Shown: positions 57,478 to 64,000 of the stretch, in pieces
How positions within the stretch are numbered: the first letter of the stretch is position 1
How the letters are laid out: each line of letters opens with the position of its first letter
Source: Acinetobacter pullicarnis
GTDB lineage: Bacteria; Pseudomonadota; Gammaproteobacteria; Pseudomonadales; Moraxellaceae
NCBI RefSeq assembly: GCF_006352475.1
Contig: NZ_VCMZ01000001.1
Span: 2,294,001 to 2,358,000, forward strand
Direction: 5' to 3'
DNA: 64,000 bases
Translations under genes and position numbers: made by a program
The notes under the pieces: generated by a model
What the model was told of the DNA's origin: nothing
What the model saw: the letters and a program-made list of their open reading frames with translations, nothing else
The model's database searches: none

Positions 57478-58169
57478 GAGAACTGATTGTCGAATTCCTC
57501 ACTGCCCTCACAGCTCCATTTTGGCATAGCTCACTTTCGATTGACCAATTCGTCACAGCGATGCAAGAAACCCTGCAAATGATGTTTTTTGCAATGCTGT
57601 TTGGCATGATCTGGGCATTTTTACAAGCGATTATCCTGCTTTGTACTCGCCCCGAAGGTATTCTCCCCAACCGTGCGGTTTATCATCTGCTTAGTCCATT
57701 TGTAAATGCCTTACGCTCACTACCGTTTATTATTTTGCTGATCGCGGTACTGCCCCTAACCTATTTTCTGGTGGGCACACGGATTGGTATTTGGGCCGCC
57801 ATTGTCCCACTAACGATATATATTGGTCCTTATATGGGCCGTTTGATTGAAAACTCTTTGCTTGAAGTCAATCCGGGCATTATCGAATCTGCACAGGCCA
57901 TGGGTGCAACACCGGCACAAATTATCTTTAAATTTGTGATTCCAGAAGCACGTAGTTCATTAATTTTAAATATGACCACAGCCTCGATTAGCTTACTGGG
58001 TGCCACTGCGATGGCAGGTGCTGCGGGTGCTGGCGGGGTCGGTGATTTGGCGATTTCTTATGGCTATCAACGCTTTGATAGTAGTGTCGTCATTTTAACT
58101 GTAGTTGTTTTATTGATTATGGTGCAGTTGATGCAAATGTTTGGCGAATGGTTGTCTAAGCTAAGATAA
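57474..58169 (+). CDS. metI: Methionine ABC transporter permease
   Basis: Inner-membrane permease forming the channel with MetN. It is 231 residues with about five helices; the coupling-helix region reads ESAQAMGATPAQIIFKFVIPEA (about 141-162), typical of ABC importers, followed by GAAGAGGVGDLA of the MetI family. The start ATG overlaps the metN stop (ATGA), indicating translational coupling. Confidence 0.94.
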   Translation: MRELIVEFLTALTAPFWHSSLSIDQFVTAMQETLQMMFFAMLFGMIWAFLQAIILLCTRPEGILPNRAVYHLLSPFVNALRSLPFIILLIAVLPLTYFLVGTRIGIWAAIVPLTIYIGPYMGRLIENSLLEVNPGIIESAQAMGATPAQIIFKFVIPEARSSLILNMTTASISLLGATAMAGAAGAGGVGDLAISYGYQRFDSSVVILTVVVLLIMVQLMQMFGEWLSKLR

Positions 58170-58181
58170 CCTCTCCCTGAC

Positions 58182-58222
58182 CCTCTCTTTGTATATTTAA
58201 ATGATACAAGGAGAGGATTTTT
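58182..58222 (+). terminator. Terminator after metI, REP-like palindrome
   Basis: CCTCTCTTTGTAT/ATACAAGGAGAGG arms (one mismatch) followed by ATTTTTAT. The CCTCT-rich arm resembles the dispersed palindrome at 62595-62615. Confidence 0.75.
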
Positions 58223-58231
58223 ATACGACAA

Positions 58232-60730
58232 TTAGAACTTGTATTTTAAGCCCAAATTATAATTTCGGCCCTCACCCCAAGTGTAAGTGCTATACCAGTT
58301 AAAAATCGTGTAGTACTTTTTGTCTAATAGATTATTTACATTAAACGAAAGCGAGAGTTGGTCATTCATTTTATAATTGGCCATTGCATCCACGAGCCAA
58401 TAATCCGAAACCTCATGTTTAATAGGGTCTTTAAATTTCGGATTATAAACATCACCCCAGGTTTTATCCTGCCAACGTACACCACCGCCAATACTTAAAC
58501 CCTCGACCCACTGATCGACTTTATAATGAGTAAATAACGTAAATTCATTTTCTGGCGTGAGTGTTGCAACTTTGCTGTCTTCTTTCTTAGAGATTTTATG
58601 GCTAAAGCCAGCATGAATATTCCATGCTGGCGTGATTTCTCCAGAAATTTCAAATTCTGCTCCCTTGGTTTTCACGCCTTGAATTGCTTCATACGCCACA
58701 TCATTTGACGTTTCAATCTTTCCAACTTCTTTTGCAAAATTATCTTGGGTCAATTGGAAGTAGGCCAAACTTGCATTTAAACGACCATCAAAAAACTCAC
58801 CTTTCACACCTACTTCATAGTTTTCACCTTCAAGTGGATCAAGTCGTTTATCGTTTATATCTCTGGCATCTTGGGGCTTAAAAATGGTGCTATAGCTGGC
58901 ATATACTGAATATTGATCATTGATGTCATAGACCGTTCCAACATAGGGCACAAAAATCCCTGATTTCTTCAAATCCTCTACTTTATAATTAACAATTCGA
59001 CCACCCAAAATCACTTTAAGCTGATCACTGATATTCCAACGCGAAGTGGCATAAAAACCACTTTGTTTCGTCACCTCTTTATCATTCCAGTGATTACCAT
59101 TGGCCCAGTCAGGTTCAGGAACATCACCATTCCAGTTATAATAATCATCTACATGATTATTGTAGTCTTTTTCACTATTATAGCCGTCATTCTTCCATGT
59201 ACTTTCAGAAATACTCGCCCCCAAAACTAATTCATGCTCTCGATTAAATAAAGCAAAAGGGCCCGTGATATAGATATCAGCGGCATTACTTTTGGTTTCA
59301 CCTATATAACGACCAAGCCATAAGCTTGCACCTTGCCCAGTATTTGGATCTGGATCACCACCAGCAGTCGCACCTAAGCGGGTATCATAGCCATTGATTT
59401 GGTGATTTAACTGTAGTTTAGCCACCCAATCATTTTGCATTTTATGTTCTAAAGTCGAAAATACCGTCCGGGTGTATTGCTCCCATTTACTCCATCTTGC
59501 ACCGTTGTTAAATGAGGTTGGCATGTCATTAAACTCGCCTTCCGTATTAAAAATCTGAATCCCACCCCAAGTTGAATTCTTCGGCTTATTATCTTGATAA
59601 TCTGCACCTACCGTCAGCAAGGTATTTTCAGTTAGATCGGCCTCGACGATACCGTAAAACACTGGCGTTTGACGTTCATAACGATCAAGTTCAGACTCTC
59701 GATACTGATAGGCTGCAACTCCACGCGCACGAATACTCTCTGATTCATTTATCGAACCACTGACATCAATTTCGCTCCGGTAGTTATTCCATGATCCAAC
59801 GCTGAGCGAAACATGACCTTGAAAATCTTGGGTTGGTTTTTTACGAACTAAGTTAATGGTTGCACCAGGATCACCTACGCCAGTCAGCAGTCCAGTTGCC
59901 CCCTTAAGTACTTCAATCCGATCATACATCGCCATATCAGTCAGCGTATTACCTGCTGAGTAAGCAGAATTCCGTAACATTGGAATACCATCGTATTGAA
60001 AGTTTTCAATCGCAAAACCACGCGCATAATATTGGGTACGCTCGCTATCATAAATGACAACACTCACCCCTGGGGTATGGCGCATTACATCATCAATCGC
60101 AGTGAGATTAAAATCCTGCATTTCCTGATTCGTAATCACACTGATGCTTTGTGGTGTTTCTTTAGGGGTTAACACCAAACGGGTAGCTGTAGCAATTTTA
60201 CCGGGGGTATAAGAACCTGTATTTTCAGTAATTTCACCCAATTGATTGGCGGTAACCACGATGGTTTCAAGTTGTACCGCCTCACCCTCTGCGGACATAG
60301 ACGCAGTTCCGCGATTGGTTATCTCCCCTGTAGCGACAGCAGCAGGTGCCGATTGCAAACGTGGTTCTATTCGCCATACATTGGGCGTTTGCTGAATCAA
60401 CTGTAAGTCGGTACTTTTTAACAATTGGGCAAAGCCTTGTTGAATATTATAATTTCCCGTTAATCCTTGGCTTTTAAGTCCTTGCACCAGCTTTGGATCA
60501 AATGACAAGGCAATATTCGACTGTAAGGCAAAGCTTGACAAGGCCTGCCCCAAATCACCCGAAGCCACTTGATAATGCTGTTGTGTCGCTGCAGCTTGTG
60601 CGTGCTGCATGGCACTCATCCCCAACATGCTGCTGAGTACCAATATGTGCAAGCTTGAAAATTTAAATTTTTTATTGCTGCTGTTAGGCTTCGCTGTGGC
60701 CCGTTGCAATTTTTGAGAAGTTCTAGACAC
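58232..60730 (-). CDS. TonB-dependent siderophore receptor with signalling domain (FecA/FpvA type)
   Basis: An 832-residue outer-membrane receptor-transducer. After a long signal sequence (cleavage after AQA near residue 46) comes the STN signalling domain (about 50-122, with ASGDLGQALSSFALQS and LVQGLKSQGLTG). A TonB box LETIVVTA follows near 153-160, then plug (KETPQSISVITN, YYARGF) and barrel ending in aromatic LKYKF. It would pass the ligand signal to FecR and FecI encoded just upstream on the same strand. The extensive similarity to the receptor at 6.1-8.4 kb (plug, STWG, ITGPF, DPxTGxG blocks) suggests related siderophores. Ligand unknown. Confidence 0.93.
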   Translation of the reverse strand: MSRTSQKLQRATAKPNSSNKKFKFSSLHILVLSSMLGMSAMQHAQAAATQQHYQVASGDLGQALSSFALQSNIALSFDPKLVQGLKSQGLTGNYNIQQGFAQLLKSTDLQLIQQTPNVWRIEPRLQSAPAAVATGEITNRGTASMSAEGEAVQLETIVVTANQLGEITENTGSYTPGKIATATRLVLTPKETPQSISVITNQEMQDFNLTAIDDVMRHTPGVSVVIYDSERTQYYARGFAIENFQYDGIPMLRNSAYSAGNTLTDMAMYDRIEVLKGATGLLTGVGDPGATINLVRKKPTQDFQGHVSLSVGSWNNYRSEIDVSGSINESESIRARGVAAYQYRESELDRYERQTPVFYGIVEADLTENTLLTVGADYQDNKPKNSTWGGIQIFNTEGEFNDMPTSFNNGARWSKWEQYTRTVFSTLEHKMQNDWVAKLQLNHQINGYDTRLGATAGGDPDPNTGQGASLWLGRYIGETKSNAADIYITGPFALFNREHELVLGASISESTWKNDGYNSEKDYNNHVDDYYNWNGDVPEPDWANGNHWNDKEVTKQSGFYATSRWNISDQLKVILGGRIVNYKVEDLKKSGIFVPYVGTVYDINDQYSVYASYSTIFKPQDARDINDKRLDPLEGENYEVGVKGEFFDGRLNASLAYFQLTQDNFAKEVGKIETSNDVAYEAIQGVKTKGAEFEISGEITPAWNIHAGFSHKISKKEDSKVATLTPENEFTLFTHYKVDQWVEGLSIGGGVRWQDKTWGDVYNPKFKDPIKHEVSDYWLVDAMANYKMNDQLSLSFNVNNLLDKKYYTIFNWYSTYTWGEGRNYNLGLKYKF

Positions 60731-60752
60731 CGTAATCCCCGATTAAATAAGA

Positions 60753-60803
60753 ATAAGAAGCTTTCTTATCTATATAGCCAGTTGAATCGCGAAAAAGTGT
60801 CAA
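60753..60803 (-). promoter_or_regulatory. Candidate promoter/operator before the receptor gene
   Basis: In the 79-bp gap after fecR, the minus strand holds TTGACA (60798-60803) with a TATATA-containing stretch about 20 nt on, and an ATAAGAA-GCT-TTCTTAT inverted repeat (60753-60769). These suggest transcription of the receptor separate from fecIR; whether FecI or the housekeeping sigma factor is used cannot be told. Confidence 0.35.
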
Positions 60804-60809
60804 ACTAAT

Positions 60810-61781
60810 TTAATTTTTAAGTGCAATGCGCACCCAGTAGCCTTGCGCATAACAGTCGACTTGCAGTGCATAGGTTTGCGCCAACATCTCATATAACGTA
60901 TTGAGATCATCAATCGGATAAGTGCCTGATATGCTGATTTGTGCTGCTGCATCATCCAGCGAAATATGCCCTTTTTGATATTTTTCAAGGCGCTGTACAA
61001 ATTCGGACAAGGGCATGTTATCCACCACAATAAAGCCTTTTTTCCAACTTAACCGTGCTAGATCTAAACCCTGAACTGTTGTCACATTGGTTGCATTAAA
61101 GATACCTTGCTGATTGGCATAGACAATAGGCGCAGCATCACCTTGATCGGATGCTTGCTTCGGTTTGATTTGTACTGCCCCATGTTCAACCATTAGCCAA
61201 CTTTGTTGCGCTTCGAGATTAACCGCAAATTCGGTCCCGAGTGCTTGCGCTTGGCCGTGCTTGATCTGTACGAAGAATGGGCGCTGCTGTGGATCTTTGG
61301 CGGTTTTCACCCAGATCTGGCCTTTTCGCAGCACAACTTCACGCTTCTCTGCATCAAAATTCACATCAATCGCAGCACCGCTGTCCAAATACAACTCACC
61401 ACCATCAGGCAAAGTTATGCTTTTTTGTACTCCCATCGGGCTACGATAATCTGCACCCCACTGCTGTTGTTGATTAAGCTGATTGGCCAAATACAATACT
61501 GGCACACAAGCCAAGAGGTAGAGTAAAGGTCGCTGCTTTAACCATCCGGTACTGGTGCTTTGATTGAGCACAGGCCGCGCAAGCTCAGTCGGTAACGCTG
61601 CAAAAGTGCCATTCAGTTGCTGTATTTTTTGCCACGCTTTGCCGTGTAATGGGCTGCGTTCCTGCCAAGCGGTCAATTCGAGTAAATCTTGTGCACTCAG
61701 TTCATCTTGGCTTAGACGCATCGACCAATCGACTGCTTCTGCTAATATCTGCTGTGCTTCTGTAGTGCTGTATTCGCTCAC
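60810..61781 (-). CDS. fecR: FecR-family anti-sigma/sigma-regulator protein
   Basis: A 323-residue single-pass membrane regulator. The N-terminal cytoplasmic DUF4880 part (about 8-55, with WSMRLSQDELSAQDLLELTAW) contacts the sigma factor, and a transmembrane helix lies at about 85-105. The periplasmic FecR domain follows (QKSITLPDGGELYLDSGAAI, GQIWVKTA, ALGTEFAVN), and a C-terminal STN-like part receives the receptor signal. The start is GTG. It sits 35 bp after fecI and 79 bp before the receptor gene. Confidence 0.92.
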   Translation of the reverse strand: MSEYSTTEAQQILAEAVDWSMRLSQDELSAQDLLELTAWQERSPLHGKAWQKIQQLNGTFAALPTELARPVLNQSTSTGWLKQRPLLYLLACVPVLYLANQLNQQQQWGADYRSPMGVQKSITLPDGGELYLDSGAAIDVNFDAEKREVVLRKGQIWVKTAKDPQQRPFFVQIKHGQAQALGTEFAVNLEAQQSWLMVEHGAVQIKPKQASDQGDAAPIVYANQQGIFNATNVTTVQGLDLARLSWKKGFIVVDNMPLSEFVQRLEKYQKGHISLDDAAAQISISGTYPIDDLNTLYEMLAQTYALQVDCYAQGYWVRIALKN

Positions 61782-61816
61782 GGTTCACTCATTAAGTTAT
61801 CTTTTTTTATTCATTG

Positions 61817-62323
61817 TTAGTCGTCCAACATCACTGTCAAACAATGTAAATAGGCTTTTTTCATATAGCGCTTTACCGTGCTCAGCGAAATATCTAATTT
61901 AATTGCAATGGCTTCATATTTTAAGCCTTCAAGCTGTGCATATAAAAAAGTATCTCGCACCACTGGCGGTAACTGTTCTAAGAGTTGTGTCACTTCCAGC
62001 AAACTTTCGATAATCAAACATTGCTGCTCTGGGGAAATCCCCTCATTCTCTGGTTGTAATGCCAATACTTCGAGATAGGCCCGCTCAATCTGTTTACGCT
62101 GAATCCAATTGACCATCAGACCTTTTGCCACGGTGGTCAAATACGCCCGCGGTTGCTGTAATTCAACTTGCTGTTGGCGTGCCATGACTCTTAAAAAAGT
62201 ATCTTGTGCTAAATCAGCCGCATCTGACGCATTGCCCAGTTTTTTATACAGCCATGCATACACCCAAGAATGATGTTCTTGATAGAGCTGACCTATCGCT
62301 TGATGAGGGGATAATACGGACAT
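61817..62323 (-). CDS. fecI: FecI-type ECF sigma factor
   Basis: A 168-residue ECF sigma factor for iron-starvation signalling. Region 2 spans about 10-60 (LYQEHHSWVYAWLYKKL, DAADLAQDTFLRVM), and region 4 about 110-160 (LEQLPPVVRDTFLYAQLEGL, SLSTVKRYMKKAY). The frame remains open to an ATG at 62365, but that leading part is a perfect Fur palindrome read as protein. The ATG at 62323 aligns with the N-terminus of E. coli FecI. The ribosome binding site is weak. Expected to transcribe the adjacent receptor gene when its siderophore is present. Confidence 0.92.
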   Translation of the reverse strand: MSVLSPHQAIGQLYQEHHSWVYAWLYKKLGNASDAADLAQDTFLRVMARQQQVELQQPRAYLTTVAKGLMVNWIQRKQIERAYLEVLALQPENEGISPEQQCLIIESLLEVTQLLEQLPPVVRDTFLYAQLEGLKYEAIAIKLDISLSTVKRYMKKAYLHCLTVMLDD

Positions 62324-62340
62324 GGGAGAAACGCAGATAT

Positions 62341-62365
62341 ATGAATGATAATAATTATCATTCAT
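62341..62365 (-). promoter_or_regulatory. Perfect Fur-box palindrome upstream of fecI
   Basis: ATGAATGATAAT-A-ATTATCATTCAT is a perfect 25-bp palindrome, with both half-sites matching the GATAAT/ATTATC units of the Fur consensus. It ends 18 bp before the fecI start and should repress fecIR in iron-replete cells. Confidence 0.85.
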
Positions 62366-62801
62366 ATGTCGTTAAAATTCAACCATTTTTCTAAATGATA
62401 TAAATATGAAATGCGATTAGGATGGTAGTAACCCCTAATGTTTCAGAGGAATACTTAAATATTTAAGAAATATATATAGTCGAAATATGTAATCTATTTG
62501 AGCTTAATACAAGGTATTTAAGTCCTGTTTAGATTTGGAATTTAGTGCTGAGTGCAAATTTCATTGAATTTCAGAAACCCCCAATCTCCCCTAACCCCTC
62601 TTTTCCAAAGAGGGGAACTTCCATTAAATATCATACTGAGTTTGATACACAACGCTCCTTCCTTAGAAAAATGGATGAGCAGCATTGCTGCGCAAGGATG
62701 GATTACTTTGGATCGTAAACAGCATATCAAAAGATGTGTAGATACCTATGCCCAATGAAAGAAGGCTGGGTTGAGGGGCATAGAATGGACCGATATGCTG
62801 A
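62366..62801. other. Intergenic region between fecI and the efflux-channel gene
   Basis: A 436-bp region with the fecI promoter at its left end and the REP-like repeat near 62590. Short frames on both strands (62542-62758) are translations through that repeat and have no ribosome binding site. The region downstream of the efflux-channel stop shows no clear terminator other than the repeat. Confidence 0.5.
62595..62615. repeat. REP-like palindrome CCCCTCTTT/AAAGAGGGG
   Basis: A 9-bp perfect stem with a TCC loop inside a C/T-rich stretch. Related C/T-rich palindromic DNA occurs at 58182-58216. Such short repeats are widely dispersed between genes in many proteobacteria. Confidence 0.6.
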
Positions 62802-64000
62802 TTATCCCCACCCCGTACCCAATGCTGCGATCAGCTGTGCTGAGTTCTGCATTTGTTTTTGTTGTAATTGCACGATGGACTGCGCAGCCGCTAAGCGCAA
62901 GTTTTGTGCCACGACTACTTCAAGATAACTGATCATACCGGCTTGATAACGCTGTTGAACCACACGTTCATTTTCCTTTGCTAAATCCAGCAGTTGTTGC
63001 TGTTGCTGTAATTCATTGCGAAAGCTTTCCGATTGCAGCAAGGCATCTTCAACTTCTTTCCAACCCGTTAAAACCTTGTGTTTATAGATCGCCAAGCGTT
63101 CGTCATAACGGGCTTGCGCTTGTACAATCTGCGCTTTACGTTTGCCACCATCAAAAATCGTCCCTGCGGCTTGTAATCCCAACGACCACAAATACTGCGG
63201 AGATTGCAATAACGTGCTGAGTACCCGGCTATTGACACTGGCATCTAAACCGATATTGATATCGGGCAACCATGCCGTTTGTGCCAAACCCAATTCGGCA
63301 TGACTGGCAGCCAATTCACGCTCAGCTTGAATCACATCGGGACGTTGACCCAGCAAACGACTGGGTACTTGGATCGGAATTGCTGGTGGATTCAAGCTGA
63401 GCTTCTGGGTTGGGAGCTTAAATTCACTGACTGGCTGCCCAAGCAAAACTGCCAAGATATTTTCAGCTAAAGCACGTTCACGTTGCAGCACCAGCAAGTC
63501 AATGCCGACTTTTTTAAGCTGTGTTTCTGCTTGAATCACATCTGCACGGGCAATCATGCCGGCACGAAATTGATCTTGAAGAATCTCAAAGGCACGCTGA
63601 TAACTTGCTTGCGTTTGCACAAGCAAGTTGAGCCGTTGTTCAAAACCACGTATTTGCCAATAGGCCTCTGCCGCCAAAAGCTGTTGATTCAGCTGTATGG
63701 CTGCCAAATCTGCAGCACTGGCCTGCGCATTGGCTTGTGCCGCCTGTACCGAAAGCGCGACTCTGCCCCACACGTCCAGTACCCAACTGGCCTTGAGTCC
63801 TGCGTTATAGTTGTTGTTATCATCGCTGTGCTTGGCCCCTTGACGCGATACACCGCCCTGCGCATCGAGATTGGGTTTGCCTGTTGCCTGTTGCTGCTGT
63901 ACCAAACTCATGGCTTGTCGATAACGTGCCTCCGCTTGTTGCAAGCTCAGGTTATCTTTGCCTAAGCGTTGCATAAGTGCTGCCAAAGTCGGGTCTTGAT
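62802..64000 (-). CDS. NodT/OprM-family outer-membrane efflux channel, N-terminus beyond window
   Basis: TolC-like outer-membrane component of a tripartite efflux pump. About 399 codons are visible and the frame is still open at the right edge (DPTLAALMQRL before the first internal Met), so the signal/lipoprotein region is missing. Visible are the first repeat with ASWVLDVWGRV, the helical segments, RPDVIQAERELAASHAELGLA, the second repeat with IFDGGKRKAQ and the terminal QQRYQAGMISYLEVVVAQ. The pump partners would lie beyond 64,000. Confidence 0.92.
   Translation of the reverse strand, partial: QDPTLAALMQRLGKDNLSLQQAEARYRQAMSLVQQQQATGKPNLDAQGGVSRQGAKHSDDNNNYNAGLKASWVLDVWGRVALSVQAAQANAQASAADLAAIQLNQQLLAAEAYWQIRGFEQRLNLLVQTQASYQRAFEILQDQFRAGMIARADVIQAETQLKKVGIDLLVLQRERALAENILAVLLGQPVSEFKLPTQKLSLNPPAIPIQVPSRLLGQRPDVIQAERELAASHAELGLAQTAWLPDINIGLDASVNSRVLSTLLQSPQYLWSLGLQAAGTIFDGGKRKAQIVQAQARYDERLAIYKHKVLTGWKEVEDALLQSESFRNELQQQQQLLDLAKENERVVQQRYQAGMISYLEVVVAQNLRLAAAQSIVQLQQKQMQNSAQLIAALGTGWG

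Noticed and set aside
62542..62758. Short frames on both strands (minus reading contains SSPLWKRGVRGDWGF)
   Set aside because: They are translations of the C/T-rich REP-like palindrome; this kind of peptide arises repeatedly from dispersed repeats, and there is no ribosome binding site.
1..64000. tRNA, rRNA, CRISPR arrays, insertion sequences, prophage or integron features
   Set aside because: Gaps were read for repeats, terminal inverted repeats, transposase/integrase motifs and cloverleaf-like sequence; none found.

Overview
The window looks like ordinary chromosome of an Acinetobacter species (Gammaproteobacteria, Moraxellaceae). The DNA is AT-rich (about 40% GC by eye). Genes are closely packed with frequent divergent pairs. 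Diagnostic content includes an AceI/AceR chlorhexidine-efflux pair, a Tat-exported phosphocholine-specific phospholipase C, a prmA–DUF3426–fis–purH–purD block, Fur-boxed siderophore receptors and a Calvin-type class II aldolase. I see no rRNA, tRNA, CRISPR array, integrase, insertion sequence or prophage. The genus call is inference from protein content; no search was run.

Layout. 0–6 kb: edge of a RhtB/LysE exporter, fxsA, ruvC (Holliday-junction resolvase), glnS, then ppiB–lpxH and an NfsB-type nitroreductase. 6–12.5 kb (minus strand): a Fur-regulated siderophore receptor, an EamA exporter, and the glycolytic genes fba and pgk flanking a small lipoprotein. 12.5–17.4 kb (plus): DUF2237–yceF, a secreted helical protein, the ribosomal oxygenase RoxA and a membrane-anchored FMN glutamate-synthase-like enzyme. 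17.5–21.3 kb (minus): an overlapping envelope operon (LMW-PTP, murB, YdcF-type, alpha/beta hydrolase). 21.4–29 kb: iron alcohol dehydrogenase, phospholipase C with a 47-residue lipoprotein ahead of it, dnaX, and a beta-lactamase-fold hydrolase. 29–33.2 kb: a MaoC hydratase, FabG4-type reductase and thiolase that together supply three fatty-acid-cycle activities. 33.2–43.6 kb: mainly transporters and regulators (aceI/aceR, leuE, benE-like, brnQ) with tal and map. 43.7–49.3 kb: a frameshifted ydcZ-type exporter, an 844-bp gene-free stretch, MarR, mnmG, a small secreted protein and an SBF transporter. 49.4–55 kb: prmA–DUF3426–fis–purH–purD. 55–58.2 kb: a degraded coding remnant, then metQ and metNI. 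58.2–64 kb (minus): a FecI–FecR–receptor cell-surface signalling locus behind a perfect 25-bp Fur palindrome, and an outer-membrane efflux channel running off the window.

Working together. Iron supply is covered by two clearly paralogous TonB receptors: one without the signalling domain behind its own Fur box, and one with it behind FecI/FecR. Many long reading frames begin upstream of the real start. I moved starts using ribosome binding sites, signal peptides, family N-termini and Fur boxes. I found no convincing undescribed multi-gene system. The best leads are small: the lipoprotein ahead of phospholipase C, the structured fis leader with exactly phased A-tracts, the two-start thiolase, and two broken genes.
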